Source: Arachidicoccus terrestris
Lineage (GTDB): Bacteria > Bacteroidota > Bacteroidia > Chitinophagales > Chitinophagaceae
Length of the DNA: 64,000 bases
Assembly: GCF_020042345.1 (NCBI RefSeq)
Contig: NZ_CP083387.1
Coordinates: 4,402,001-4,466,000 of the forward strand
Reading direction: 5' to 3'
The notes under the pieces are model-generated. The model was not told where the DNA came from. It saw nothing but the letters and a program-made list of their open reading frames with translations, and searched no databases. A program made the position numbers and the translations under genes. This document shows positions 34,927-44,447 of the stretch, piece by piece; position 1 is the first letter of the stretch, and each line of letters opens with the position of its first letter.

Positions 34927-35336
34927 TATAGTATCTGAAGTGAACTACTCACCCACGCTAAAGCGATGAATGGACTTCGTGCTTCACAGCGACTTGCTTA
35001 CAGCCCAAATGGGTTAGAAGTCTTATTATCGCTCCACACGTGTACTCGCAAGTCCCTTACGAGGTTTTTAAGTCTTTTACTGACAAAACGAAGGTAAATG
35101 TACTTTGTAAAACAGCCAAATACTTGTGTGCCTTACAGCCCACCCACACTACGTGATGAATGGGTTTTACGGCACGTTCTATAAAAATGTAATTAAAAAA
35201 TATTAGACGAGGCCGGTTATTTTATTGGATCTTTGAGTCGTGAATACACTTTATTTTATCTTAGGAACGCCAAGTAAAAAAACCGAATGCCGGCTAATAT
35301 TACCGCTTACATACCAATTTAAAACTTAAAACAATC
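34927..35336. other. Non-coding region with repeated motifs
   Basis: About 410 bases between the GH144-type gene and the GH3 gene. It holds two imperfect copies of CACCCACnCTA-GATGAATGG (34950-34973 and 35141-35163) and two copies of TTACAGCCCA (34998 and 35133). No ORF of note exists. The motif style resembles the ends of IS200/IS605-type elements or a structured RNA; see findings. Confidence 0.5.
34950..35163. repeat. Pair of direct imperfect repeats
   Basis: Copy A (34950-34973) and copy B (35141-35163) share CACCCAC, CTA and GATGAATGG in the same order and spacing, 191 bases apart. TTACAGCCCA occurs once after copy A (34998-35007) and once overlapping the start of copy B (35133-35142). 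This may be a mobile-element remnant. Confidence 0.5.
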
Positions 35337-37730
35337 ATGTATCAAAAACCAGTTACTCCTACAAAGCGTTTTTGTAACAAACTGAAGCAGATAGCTACTT
35401 TGTTTGTGCTGATGGCAACTGCTATTTTATTGAGCCATGCGTCTGGCCAGGCACAGCAAGCGGCGCTCATAAAGACTCCCCCAGCTTTGACCGGCATTCA
35501 TAAAACCCCGTCAGATAAAGAACTACCCAGGGAAAAATTTATAGATGCGCTGATGGCCAAGATGACACTTGAAGAAAAACTCGGTCAGCTTAATTTACCC
35601 AGTGCCGGAGATTTCACGACAGGGGAAGCAAAGAACTCAGATATTGCTGCCAGCATCCGCCAGGGGAAGGTAGGCGGTTTGTTTAACATTAAATCTGAGA
35701 AGAAGATCAGGGCCATTCAGGAAATCGCTGTCAAGCAAAGCAGGCTGCGCATCCCACTGATATTTGGCATGGATGTGATCCATGGCTATGAAACCATATT
35801 TCCGATTCCTCTTGGCCTCTCTACGAGCTGGGACATGGAACTGATTCGTCAGAGCGCTAAGGCTGCTGCTAAGGAGGCAAGCGCAGATGGTATTTGCTGG
35901 ACATTCAGCCCCATGGTAGATATCTCCAGAGATCCCCGTTGGGGAAGAGTCTCTGAGGGAAACGGGGAAGACCCGTATTTAGGCAGCCAGATTGCAAAGG
36001 CCATGGTGGAGGGCTATCAGGGAGACTTAAGTTCCAATGAAAATATATTGGCTTGTGTTAAGCATTTTGCACTATATGGTGCCGTTGAAGCCGGTAGGGA
36101 TTATAATACGGTCGACATGAGCCACCTGCAAATGTTTAATGATTATTTCCCTCCTTATAAAGCAGCTGTGGATGCAGGTGTCGGATCCGTCATGGCCAGT
36201 TTCAACCTGGTAGATGGCATTCCGGCGTCCGGTAATAAATGGCTCTTGACAGATGTCCTTCGAAAAAGATGGGGCTTTAAAGGGTTTGTCGTGTCGGATT
36301 ATACCGGTATTCCAGAAATGATGGCCCACGGCATGGGTGATTATCAGGATGTATCCGCATTATCGCTCAATGCTGGTCTGGATATGGATATGGTAGGGGA
36401 AGGCTTTTTAAAGACTCTGGCGGCATCTTTGAAGGAAGGAAAAGTGGCCGAGGAGCAGATAAATGCTGCCTGCAGGAGAATCCTGGAAGCCAAATACGAC
36501 TTGGGACTGTTTAAGGATCCCTTTAAGTATTGTGATGCCGTCAGAGCCGAAACGCAAGTGTTTACGAAGGCGAATAAAGATTTTGCCAGAAAAGTCGCCG
36601 CGGCATCGATGGTACTCTTAAAAAATGAAAACAAAACCTTACCTCTTAAGAAAAATACCCGTATTGCACTGATCGGTCCACTGGCCGATGCAGCTAATCA
36701 AATGACCGGTACCTGGAGTGTGGCTGCCAATAATACCGGAGTTCTTTCATTGTTACAGGCAATGAAACTAGCTGTTACAGACAGCAGCCAGATCTTATAT
36801 GCGCCTGGATCAAATCTGACAACTGACAGTATGCTGCAAAAGAACGCTACTCTCTTTGGTAAAACCCTGCCCCGTTATCAAAAATTGCCGGAGGTGCTAA
36901 GAACAGAAGCCGTTAAGACGGCTCAAAGGGCAGATGTAATTGTAGCGGCTCTGGGCGAAAGCGCAGAGTTTTCAGGCGAAGCTTCCAGCAGGACAGATAT
37001 TGGCTTGCCGGATGTACAAAAAGATCTGTTACAGGCATTGGTGGCTACCGGCAAGCCGGTAATACTTGTTTTGTTTAATGGCCGTCCATTGACATTATCA
37101 TGGGAAGCGAAACATGTAACGTCGATATTGGATACTTGGTTTGGCGGTACGATGGCTGCCCCCGCTATTACAGATATCTTGTTTGGTGTTGTAAATCCCA
37201 GTGCCAAACTGACCATGACCTTCCCACAAAATGTAGGTCAGATTCCGCTGTATTATAACCATATGAATACGGGCCGACCTTTACCCAAAGGTGAGTGGTT
37301 CCAGAAATTCCGTTCTAATTATCTGGATGTGTCCAATCTGCCGGTTTATCCTTTTGGCTATGGATTAAGCTATACTGATTTCTCATATGGGAAGATGCGT
37401 TTAAGCGACAGTACGCTACAAGGAAATGCCAAACTGGAAGTGACCGTCCCCGTGACCAATAATGGAGACAGAGATGGTCAGGAAATTGTTCAGCTGTATA
37501 TACGAGACATGATAGGTTCTGTCAGCAGACCGGTACAACAATTGAAAGGGTTTAAAAAAATAATGATCCCCAAAGGCCAGACGGTGGACGTGCATTTTAC
37601 GGTTGGAGTAGATGATCTTAAATTCTATAACAGCCAGCTGGACTATAACTGGGAAGCAGGAGATTTTGAAATCATGGCCGGTCCGAACAGCCAGGATGTA
37701 CAAATACAGAAAGTTCACTGGGATAAGTAG
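35337..37730 (+). CDS. bglX: Glycoside hydrolase family 3 beta-glucosidase
   Basis: A 797-residue periplasmic GH3 enzyme: signal peptide to about 40, then a TIM-barrel (about 60-380). Markers are GMDVIHGYETIFPIPLG, WTFSPMVDISRDPRWGRVSE, GNGEDPYLGS and the nucleophile Asp321 in GFVVSDYTG. A C-terminal alpha/beta domain follows (VVAALGESAEFSGEASSRT supplies the acid/base region). A fibronectin-III-like end closes the protein (YPFGYGLSYTDFSY, DGQEIVQLYIRD). It releases glucose from short beta-glucosides, here plausibly sophoro-oligosaccharides from the GH144-type enzyme. The gap of 410 bases suggests its own promoter. Confidence 0.93.
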   Translation: MYQKPVTPTKRFCNKLKQIATLFVLMATAILLSHASGQAQQAALIKTPPALTGIHKTPSDKELPREKFIDALMAKMTLEEKLGQLNLPSAGDFTTGEAKNSDIAASIRQGKVGGLFNIKSEKKIRAIQEIAVKQSRLRIPLIFGMDVIHGYETIFPIPLGLSTSWDMELIRQSAKAAAKEASADGICWTFSPMVDISRDPRWGRVSEGNGEDPYLGSQIAKAMVEGYQGDLSSNENILACVKHFALYGAVEAGRDYNTVDMSHLQMFNDYFPPYKAAVDAGVGSVMASFNLVDGIPASGNKWLLTDVLRKRWGFKGFVVSDYTGIPEMMAHGMGDYQDVSALSLNAGLDMDMVGEGFLKTLAASLKEGKVAEEQINAACRRILEAKYDLGLFKDPFKYCDAVRAETQVFTKANKDFARKVAAASMVLLKNENKTLPLKKNTRIALIGPLADAANQMTGTWSVAANNTGVLSLLQAMKLAVTDSSQILYAPGSNLTTDSMLQKNATLFGKTLPRYQKLPEVLRTEAVKTAQRADVIVAALGESAEFSGEASSRTDIGLPDVQKDLLQALVATGKPVILVLFNGRPLTLSWEAKHVTSILDTWFGGTMAAPAITDILFGVVNPSAKLTMTFPQNVGQIPLYYNHMNTGRPLPKGEWFQKFRSNYLDVSNLPVYPFGYGLSYTDFSYGKMRLSDSTLQGNAKLEVTVPVTNNGDRDGQEIVQLYIRDMIGSVSRPVQQLKGFKKIMIPKGQTVDVHFTVGVDDLKFYNSQLDYNWEAGDFEIMAGPNSQDVQIQKVHWDK

Positions 37731-37842
37731 CAGTGCAATAATCCGGGATGCCACTTGCCCGGCCACCAGGATTGTGTTTTACATATAAATTCAACCCTGC
37801 TTTGTCTTTTAACCTGTGTTTTTTAATGTTCGGTCTTTTGGT

Positions 37843-37850
37843 TAATTTTG
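37843..37850 (+). promoter_or_regulatory. Candidate -7 element of recF
   Basis: TAATTTTG matches TAnnTTTG and ends four bases before the GTG at 37855, which would give a leaderless or nearly leaderless transcript. No spaced TTG is present. Confidence 0.4.
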
Positions 37851-37854
37851 CCAA

Positions 37855-39000
37855 GTGTCCCACTTTTCTCATTTATCACTGATCCAGTTCAGGAATTACA
37901 GGCAAGCTGCTTTTGATTTTAAGCAGCGCATCATCGGCATTGCGGGCCCTAATGGAAGTGGAAAGACGAATCTTTTGGATGCGCTCTATTATCTTTGTTT
38001 TACCCGTAGTTATTTTTCCCGGCCAGACAGTAAAAATGCACTGCATGGTACAGAAGGTTTTCGGTTGGAAGGATGCATCTCCATGAAAGGAGATTTTATA
38101 CTGCCTGATAGCAGCGGTCAAGTACCTATTGTCTGCATTGTACGCCCGGGCGATAAAAAAGAATTTCTCTATAATCAGATGGCCTATGAGCGGTTTTCAG
38201 AACATATGGGTAGGATGCCGGCCGTTATGATCGCTCCCGATGATAGCTCGCTGATCACCGGCGGTAGTGAGGAACGAAGAAAATTCGTAGACACGATCCT
38301 GTCTCAGACCGACCCATCCTATCTGCAAAACCTGATTCAGTATAATAAGATTTTGCAGCAACGTAATGCCTTGCTTAAATCCGGTCTGGGACAGGGAGCT
38401 GCACAGGAAGTACTCTCTGTATTGGACCAACAGCTTTGTCAGAAAGCAGAACCGATATATGAAGCCCGAAAAGTTTTTTTTGAGGATTTTATACCATCCG
38501 TATTGGAAGGCTATACTTCCATTGCAGGTGCAGGGGAAAGTGTAGGCCTTTCTTATGAATCTTCCCTATTACGCGATAACATGGGAAATCTTCTACGGCA
38601 GAGTCGGGAAAGGGACTTTATGCTCCAAAGGACAACCAAGGGGATTCACAGGGATGATCTGATGATGACGCTGGAAGACTTTCCATTTAAGTCACTGGCT
38701 TCTCAGGGACAGCGCAAAAGTATGCTGTTCGCCTTAAAATTAGCCTCCTATTATTATATTGCCGCCAGGAAGAATACCCCGCCTGTTCTCTTGCTGGATG
38801 ACGTCTTTGAGAAACTGGACGCAGACAGGATGTTAAATCTGTTGAAACAAGTTGTGGAACAATTACAGGGGCAGGTGTTTATTACTGATACGCATAGTGA
38901 AAGGCTTAAGGCTGCATTTGAAGCGTTGGGGCAAACTTATCAGTTAATTGAGCTGACAACCAATGGAGAGCAGATTTTTAATGAGCAGGCCGACACCTGA
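37855..39000 (+). CDS. recF: DNA replication/repair ATPase RecF
   Basis: A 381-residue SMC-like ATPase that helps load RecA at gaps. Walker A is GPNGSGKTNL at 31-40, the signature SQGQRKSMLFALKLA lies near 280, and Walker B VLLLDDVFEKLD near 311-322. The start is GTG (first residues MSHFSHLSLIQFRNYRQ), which places the typical RecF N-terminus correctly. A -7 motif ends four bases upstream. Its usual DUF721 neighbour is elsewhere in this window (59782). Confidence 0.94.
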   Translation: MSHFSHLSLIQFRNYRQAAFDFKQRIIGIAGPNGSGKTNLLDALYYLCFTRSYFSRPDSKNALHGTEGFRLEGCISMKGDFILPDSSGQVPIVCIVRPGDKKEFLYNQMAYERFSEHMGRMPAVMIAPDDSSLITGGSEERRKFVDTILSQTDPSYLQNLIQYNKILQQRNALLKSGLGQGAAQEVLSVLDQQLCQKAEPIYEARKVFFEDFIPSVLEGYTSIAGAGESVGLSYESSLLRDNMGNLLRQSRERDFMLQRTTKGIHRDDLMMTLEDFPFKSLASQGQRKSMLFALKLASYYYIAARKNTPPVLLLDDVFEKLDADRMLNLLKQVVEQLQGQVFITDTHSERLKAAFEALGQTYQLIELTTNGEQIFNEQADT

Positions 39001-39085
39001 CAGATTTCACAGTATAATAGCAATCAATCAGTAAAAAATCCCTTATTTTCGCGAAAAATAATATATATAATTAATATAGAAAATT

Positions 39086-40429
39086 ATGTCAACAGCCGCT
39101 AGTACATCTACAGGAATAGAAAAAATTGATTTTAACCTTCCTTATAAGGTCGCAGATATTCATTTGGCCGAATGGGGCCGTAAAGAAATAAGGCTGGCTG
39201 AGGCAGAAATGCCTGGCCTTATGAGCCTTCGTGAAGAATATGGTGCTTCCCAACCGCTGAAAGGTGCCAGAATTGCCGGATGTCTGCATATGACGATTCA
39301 GACTGCGGTCTTAATTGAGACGCTTACGGCTCTAGGTGCTGAAGTAAGATGGAGCTCGTGTAACATCTTCTCCACACAAGATCACGCTGCGGCTGCTATT
39401 GCCGCTACTGGCGTGCCGGTATTTGCCTGGAAAGGAGAAACCCAGCAGGAAGCAGACTGGTGTATTGAGCAAACCCTGTTTTTCGGCAGCAAGGACAAGC
39501 CCCTGAACTTAATCCTTGATGACGGCGGCGATCTGACCAATATTGTGTTGGATCAATATCCTGAATTGGTGGCTGGCATTAAAGGTTTGTCTGAAGAGAC
39601 AACCACCGGCGTACACAGATTATATGAAAGAATGGCCAAGGGCACGCTGCCGATGCCTGCCATTAATGTTAACGACTCTGTCACGAAATCGAAATTTGAT
39701 AATAAATACGGTTGTAGAGAATCCTGTGTAGATGCGATTCGCCGCGCTACTGACGTGATGATCGCCGGTAAAGTGGCGGTTGTGGCAGGTTATGGTGATG
39801 TTGGTAAAGGGTCTGCAGAATCGCTGCGTGGTGCAGGTGCCCGCGTTATCGTTACTGAGATCGATCCGATCTGTGCTTTACAGGCAGCAATGGAAGGTTT
39901 TGAAGTAAAAAGAATGGAAGACGCTGTTAAAGAAGCAGATATCATTGTTACGACGACTGGTTGCAGAGATATTATTACAGAGCGTGAATTCCGCGCGATG
40001 AAAGACAAGGCTATTGTTTGTAACATCGGGCATTTCGATATTGAAATCGATATGAAATGGCTGAATGAAACTTACGGGCAGACTAAAAACACGATCAAGC
40101 CACAGGTAGATCTGTATACGATTGATGGCAAGGATGTCATTGTACTGGCGGAAGGCAGGCTCGTGAATCTGGGTTGTGCTACCGGGCACCCATCCTTTGT
40201 GATGAGTAACTCCTTCACGAACCAGACACTCGCTCAGATCGAACTTTGGAATCATCCGGAAAATTACGAAAACAAGGTATATGTGTTACCTAAGCATCTG
40301 GATGAAAAAGTGGCACGCCTTCACCTGGCCAAAATCGGCGTAACGCTGGACGAGCTCTCCGATGCGCAGTCTGCCTATCTGGGCATTCCTAAAGAAGGGC
40401 CATTCAAACCTGAACACTATCGCTATTAA
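39086..40429 (+). CDS. ahcY: Adenosylhomocysteinase
   Basis: A 447-residue NAD-dependent hydrolase that splits S-adenosylhomocysteine into adenosine and homocysteine, keeping methylation going. Signatures are [20 protein letters not shown], the NAD loop [16 protein letters not shown] at about 230-245, [20 protein letters not shown] and the C-terminal [10 protein letters not shown]. Length is typical. A long terminator follows. Confidence 0.97.
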   Translation: MSTAASTSTGIEKIDFNLPYKVADIHLAEWGRKEIRLAEAEMPGLMSLREEYGASQPLKGARIAGCLHMTIQTAVLIETLTALGAEVRWSSCNIFSTQDHAAAAIAATGVPVFAWKGETQQEADWCIEQTLFFGSKDKPLNLILDDGGDLTNIVLDQYPELVAGIKGLSEETTTGVHRLYERMAKGTLPMPAINVNDSVTKSKFDNKYGCRESCVDAIRRATDVMIAGKVAVVAGYGDVGKGSAESLRGAGARVIVTEIDPICALQAAMEGFEVKRMEDAVKEADIIVTTTGCRDIITEREFRAMKDKAIVCNIGHFDIEIDMKWLNETYGQTKNTIKPQVDLYTIDGKDVIVLAEGRLVNLGCATGHPSFVMSNSFTNQTLAQIELWNHPENYENKVYVLPKHLDEKVARLHLAKIGVTLDELSDAQSAYLGIPKEGPFKPEHYRY

Positions 40430-40451
40430 TGAATCGGGCGTTTAGTATAAC

Positions 40452-40495
40452 AAAAAGCGTATTTGTTGTTTATCAGGCAATTGATACGCTTTTTC
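40452..40495 (+). terminator. ahcY terminator
   Basis: AAAAAGCGTAT (40452-40462) pairs perfectly with ATACGCTTTTT (40484-40494) around a 21-base loop. Confidence 0.8.
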
Positions 40496-40521
40496 TGTGA
40501 AGTATCTTTAAGAAATCTTTC

Positions 40522-40887
40522 ATGCTTACACTTATTCACAGGCAGAGCTGCTCCAAAAGCCAATGTCTCTATCAGTATCTGACAGACCAACAGATTCCAT
40601 TTGTCATACGGGATTATATGATTGAACCACTCTCCCGAGCTGAATTAAATATACTGCTGGAACAATTGGAACTGCCGGCGTCAGCGATCATCCGGAAAGA
40701 AGATCCTGCATTCGAGTCCTTTCACACAGGCATCGATCTAACGAATCAGCAGCAGGTGATTGATCTGCTCAGCCAGTATCCTGCCCTGTTGCAAAGGCCT
40801 ATTCTGACAGATGGCCGCTGCGCAGTAATTGGCCGCCCTTTTGAACATGCGGTTGATTTTTTGCTTAAAAAGGGCTATGATCGCTGA
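40522..40887 (+). CDS. ArsC/Spx-family protein
   Basis: A 121-residue thioredoxin-fold protein of the ArsC/YffB/Spx family. The Cys10 motif (HRQSCSKSQ) is at the usual N-terminal site, and the C-terminal RPILTDGRCAVIGRP matches the substrate-loop Arg region of arsenate reductases. It could reduce arsenate with glutathione-type thiols, or be one of the family members of unknown use. No other arsenic genes are near. Confidence 0.85.
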   Translation: MLTLIHRQSCSKSQCLYQYLTDQQIPFVIRDYMIEPLSRAELNILLEQLELPASAIIRKEDPAFESFHTGIDLTNQQQVIDLLSQYPALLQRPILTDGRCAVIGRPFEHAVDFLLKKGYDR

Positions 40888-40936
40888 ATCTTAGATGCTA
40901 AACCCCTGTTAATGCTGCCGGAGTCCAGTTTTAGAG

Positions 40937-40966
40937 TTGTCATATGACAAACTTTAATTACCTTTG
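40937..40966 (+). promoter_or_regulatory. Promoter of nusB
   Basis: TTG (40937-40939), 19 bases, then TACCTTTG (40959-40966), 33 bases before ATG 41000. Confidence 0.7.
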
Positions 40967-40999
40967 CCACTCTAAAAAAAGTTCTTATTCCATATCCTT

Positions 41000-41935
41000 A
41001 TGATCAGCAGAAGAAATATCCGGGTTAAAGTGATGCAACTTTTATATGCCGTAGATGTAATGAAACCCGAAAAGCCGACCTCTGCAGGCGGAAATCTCCC
41101 AAAAACACTGCTCCGGCAAATTGATCAGACCCGGGCACTTGTGGTCTATTTATTGGACAACCTGGTCCATATCGCTGGTTACGCAGAAAAACATGCCCGT
41201 CAATTAGCTTCCAAACATATCGTAACAGCAGAAGACCTAGCGTTTAATATTAAGCTGGCAGGTAATGAGGTCATCTGGAAAATTAAAGAAGATACTGGTT
41301 TTCAGCAGGTCATTGTAGCTGAAAAGATCGAGGGCCAAATCGATGAAGATCTGATTAAAAAGATCTTTCTGGAACTGATTACCACGGCCACTTATCACCA
41401 ATATATTCAAGAACCCTCCCGAGATAAAAAGGGCGAAGCAGCCATGATCTCTTTCATATTCACTAATTTGTTATTAACACATGAAGGGTTTGTATCCCGG
41501 CTTGAAGAACTTTACCCCAATCTTGATGATGACGCAGAAATGGCAGAACAGATGGTCATGCAATATCTGCATAAGCCCGGCTCCATGCACCTGGAGCATT
41601 CTGTAGCGCCAGATAAGTGGCAATATGCCAAACAGCTTCTGGAAACCGTTTTGGACAAAGAAGACTACCTGATGGAGCTGATCCGCCCTAAACTAAAAAA
41701 CTGGGATTCAGACCGTATTGCACTCATAGATATGGTCTTGCTTAAAATGGGCATCAGTGAGCTGTTATATTTCGAGACGATTCCGACTAAAGTGACTATT
41801 AACGAATATATTGATATTGCTAAAGACTACTCCACCGCGCAGAGCGGACAATTTGTAAATGGAATTTTAGATTCTATTCATAAAGAGCTAATTTCGCAAA
41901 GTAAGATCCAAAAGGTCGATTTTAGAAAACAATAA
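41000..41935 (+). CDS. nusB: Transcription antitermination protein NusB (long Bacteroidota form)
   Basis: A 311-residue protein. The first residues (ISRRNIRVKVMQLLYAVDVM) and the C-terminal third (LIDMVLLKMGISELLYFETI, then STAQSGQFVNGILDSIHKEL) carry the NusB fold that binds boxA RNA and NusE in rRNA antitermination. The extra middle (about 60-190) is normal for this phylum. The DUF1573 gene starts 9 bases after the stop, so nusB, DUF1573 and yajC are probably one operon. Confidence 0.92.
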   Translation: MISRRNIRVKVMQLLYAVDVMKPEKPTSAGGNLPKTLLRQIDQTRALVVYLLDNLVHIAGYAEKHARQLASKHIVTAEDLAFNIKLAGNEVIWKIKEDTGFQQVIVAEKIEGQIDEDLIKKIFLELITTATYHQYIQEPSRDKKGEAAMISFIFTNLLLTHEGFVSRLEELYPNLDDDAEMAEQMVMQYLHKPGSMHLEHSVAPDKWQYAKQLLETVLDKEDYLMELIRPKLKNWDSDRIALIDMVLLKMGISELLYFETIPTKVTINEYIDIAKDYSTAQSGQFVNGILDSIHKELISQSKIQKVDFRKQ

Positions 41936-41944
41936 TATGTCTTT

Positions 41945-42391
41945 ATGCGCAAATTATGGTTAACAGGGATTTGCCTTATGGCGGTATCAGCGGGAATTAT
42001 TTCCTGCCAGGATAGTACAGGCAGCAATATAAAAGCGCCTGCAAATGCCCAGAGCGATACGGCTAATTTTACCACTATCCGCTGGATCGACTCCCTAAAG
42101 GATTTTGGGACCGCCGCCATGGGTGATAAGGTTAAAATAGTCTACCAATTTGAAAATACAGGAGATAAGCCTTTGTTCATTACGCAGGTAAGACCTACCT
42201 GTGGTTGCACAGTTGCAGATTATACAAAAACAGCGGTTATGCCAGGTAAAGAAGGTACGGTGACCGCGGCATTCGACACCAATCACGGAGGGCCAGGCAG
42301 CGTGAGAAAGAGCATCGTTGTCAGCTCTAATACAACAAATAATACCCATTTTGTTTTGGCTTTCACCGGTAAGGTGACCCCTTCAAAATAG
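41945..42391 (+). CDS. DUF1573 lipoprotein
   Basis: A 148-residue exported lipoprotein (lipobox GIISC, Cys21) with the DUF1573 Ig-like fold: FGTAAMGDKVKIVYQFENTG, PLFITQVRPTCGCTVADYTK and the final LAFTGKVTPSK. Widespread in Bacteroidota; the molecular role is not settled. It sits between nusB and yajC. Confidence 0.85.
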   Translation: MRKLWLTGICLMAVSAGIISCQDSTGSNIKAPANAQSDTANFTTIRWIDSLKDFGTAAMGDKVKIVYQFENTGDKPLFITQVRPTCGCTVADYTKTAVMPGKEGTVTAAFDTNHGGPGSVRKSIVVSSNTTNNTHFVLAFTGKVTPSK

Positions 42392-42448
42392 TATTGTTTT
42401 TCATTATTCAGCAAACATTCAATTTTACATCAAAAAACAAACAATTCA

Positions 42449-42796
42449 ATGAGTACGCTTAATTCAGTATTACTTATGGCCGGCCAGGGTGGACAACCAG
42501 GTGGTGGTTCAGCGCAGCTGATCATTATGATCGGTATCATTGTGGTGTTCTATTTCTTTATGATCAGACCACAGACCAAAAAGGCCAAGGAGCAGAAAAA
42601 TTTTATCAATGACTTGCAAAAAGGTGACAAAGTGGTTACCATTGCCGGAATCCATGGTACAATTAATAAAGTGAATGAAGACGGAACCACCATTATGCTG
42701 GAAACCAGCCCAGGTAGCTACGTCAAACTGGAGAAGTCCGCTATTTCACTGGATTGGACCAAGGGCCTGCAAGGCGGAGCTAAGGCTGGAAAATAA
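42449..42796 (+). CDS. yajC: Preprotein translocase accessory subunit YajC
   Basis: A 115-residue protein with one N-terminal membrane helix (about 23-43, QLIIMIGIIVVFYFFMIRPQ) and the YajC cytoplasmic domain (NDLQKGDKVVTIAGIHGTIN and TTIMLETSPGSYVKLEKSAI). YajC associates with SecDF-YidC in protein export. A terminator follows before coaE. Confidence 0.94.
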   Translation: MSTLNSVLLMAGQGGQPGGGSAQLIIMIGIIVVFYFFMIRPQTKKAKEQKNFINDLQKGDKVVTIAGIHGTINKVNEDGTTIMLETSPGSYVKLEKSAISLDWTKGLQGGAKAGK

Positions 42797-42824
42797 AGCC
42801 TTAAAAAATCGAATTACTTTTTTT

Positions 42825-42870
42825 AGCAACAGCCGGAATTATTTGGGTAATTTTGGTTGTTGCTTTTTTT
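42825..42870 (+). terminator. Terminator between yajC and coaE
   Basis: AGCAACAGCC (42825-42834) pairs with GGTTGTTGCT (42855-42864), with one wobble, then a T7 run to 42870. A TAATTTTG (42848-42855) inside the loop could act as the -7 element for coaE, since it ends 32 bases before its ATG. Confidence 0.75.
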
Positions 42871-42887
42871 ATATCCAATCGAAGTCT

Positions 42888-43598
42888 ATGTTGAAACTTG
42901 GAATCACAGGAGGTATTGGTAGCGGCAAATCTGTTGTCAGTAGATTATTTGCCCAGTTGGGTATACCTGTATTCGACAGTGACAAAGTGGCTAAGATACT
43001 AATAGATACAGATCCGCTAATCCGCCGGGAACTAATATCGGTCTTTGGCAATGAAATTTATTTACCTGACGGCCAGGGTTTAGACCGTAAAAAAGTAGGT
43101 TCAATTGTCTTTCAGGATAAAAAGGCATTGGAAACATTGAATACCATTACACATCCGCCTGTTATTTTAGCTGCAAAAAAATGGATGGAGCAGCAGGAAA
43201 AGACCTATGAGGCCAAAAAATCAAAATGGCTGGAGACAAAGAATCAAAATAAGCATACAGTAATTATACCGCCTGCCCTGTATGTTATCAAAGAAGCAGC
43301 TTTACTTTTTGAATCCGGCACGAATAAGCCCCTCGATTTTATATTAGGAGTATACGCTGACCGGAAAACGAGAGTCAGGCGGGTAACTCAGCGTGATGGG
43401 CTCAGTGCAGCAGCGGTTGAAAGCAGGATGGCCAAACAGATGAACGAAGAAAAGAAGATGAGTCTTTGTGATGGCATTATCATAAATGACGGTCAGCAGC
43501 TGTTGTGGCCACAGGTGCTTCGCTGGCACCGGTATTTTACAGAAAGGGTGTCCCATGAGGAAGGCTGGCGTCTGGAAGGCAGCCTCCTAAAAGTTTAA
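42888..43598 (+). CDS. coaE: Dephospho-CoA kinase
   Basis: A 236-residue kinase for the last step of coenzyme A synthesis. The P-loop GGIGSGKS is at 8-15, FDSDKVAK near 29, ITHPPVI near 87 and EAALLFESG near 136. It is longer than the usual 195-210 residues because of a Lys-rich insert at about 105-128 between THP and EAALLFES. ATG 42888 gives the proper N-terminus; the open frame further upstream only overlaps yajC. Confidence 0.93.
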   Translation: MLKLGITGGIGSGKSVVSRLFAQLGIPVFDSDKVAKILIDTDPLIRRELISVFGNEIYLPDGQGLDRKKVGSIVFQDKKALETLNTITHPPVILAAKKWMEQQEKTYEAKKSKWLETKNQNKHTVIIPPALYVIKEAALLFESGTNKPLDFILGVYADRKTRVRRVTQRDGLSAAAVESRMAKQMNEEKKMSLCDGIIINDGQQLLWPQVLRWHRYFTERVSHEEGWRLEGSLLKV

Positions 43599-43814
43599 AC
43601 TGTTCAAATAAAAAAAAGTTAAAGGTAATGTAGCAAGATTACTTTTTAATCCGTTATTTGTCAAATGACTGATAAGTAGTATATTCACAATAGAATATTT
43701 GACTGAATCAGGAAGGCAAAGACGAAGAAGATCATAGCTGATTGACAAAGCTTTGAAAGTTTTTCGTTTCTGTCCGGGTGATAAATTCTAATACAATTAA
43801 TAAAATTTTTAACG

Positions 43815-44447
43815 ATGAAAAAACTATTGCTTTGGTGTGCTCCTGTTGTAATGCTTTTTATAGCAGGGTGCAGTTCCTCAAGATTGACCACCAGTTGGGT
43901 TTCCAAGGACTTACAGGCGGATGGACACCATTTTAATAAGGTCCTGGTGCTGGGTATGTTAAGTGCCAAAAACAGAGCCGTCAAAGTGAATATGGAAAAT
44001 GAACTGGCAACGGGTTTAAATAATATGGGTATACAAGCAGTTACCGCTACTGATGTATATGGTCCCAATACCTTCAGGCATAAATCAGAAAAACAGGTAC
44101 TGAGAATGCTTAGTCGTGACGGTATTGATGGTGTAATTACTATTGCGATGATCGATAAAAACGCCAGCCGCAGATTTGTGCCAGGTTATTATGGTGCCGG
44201 CCCTTATTATTTCTGGAGTTATTATTCTTTCTATGCCCCTTACATGTGGGGAGCTCCTTATGGAGGGTATTATGAAAGAACGACATCATACTCATTCGAG
44301 ACAAATTTATATGATTTAGCCCGTCAAAACAAGATGCTTTACTCTGCTCAGTCAGAAACGATCGATCCTTCTTCAGCTGAGAAAATGTCTTATGATTTTG
44401 CAAAAACCATTTTAAAGGATATGACGGAAAAAAGAATTCTACGGTAA
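43815..44447 (+). CDS. Predicted lipoprotein with Tyr/Gly-rich segment
   Basis: A 210-residue exported lipoprotein with lipobox FIAGC (Cys19). The region to about 120 (VLVLGMLSAKNRAVKVNMEN to VITIAMIDKN) resembles DUF4136-like lipoproteins. A Tyr/Gly/Pro-rich segment follows (FVPGYYGAGPYYFWSYYSFY). The C-terminus again looks folded (AKTILKDMTEKRILR). No function is assigned. A 217-base gap separates it from coaE, and it has its own terminator. Confidence 0.75.
   Translation: MKKLLLWCAPVVMLFIAGCSSSRLTTSWVSKDLQADGHHFNKVLVLGMLSAKNRAVKVNMENELATGLNNMGIQAVTATDVYGPNTFRHKSEKQVLRMLSRDGIDGVITIAMIDKNASRRFVPGYYGAGPYYFWSYYSFYAPYMWGAPYGGYYERTTSYSFETNLYDLARQNKMLYSAQSETIDPSSAEKMSYDFAKTILKDMTEKRILR

Noticed and set aside
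42675-42887. Longer N-terminus for dephospho-CoA kinase
   Set aside because: It overlaps yajC and a terminator; the P-loop start at 42888 fits the family.
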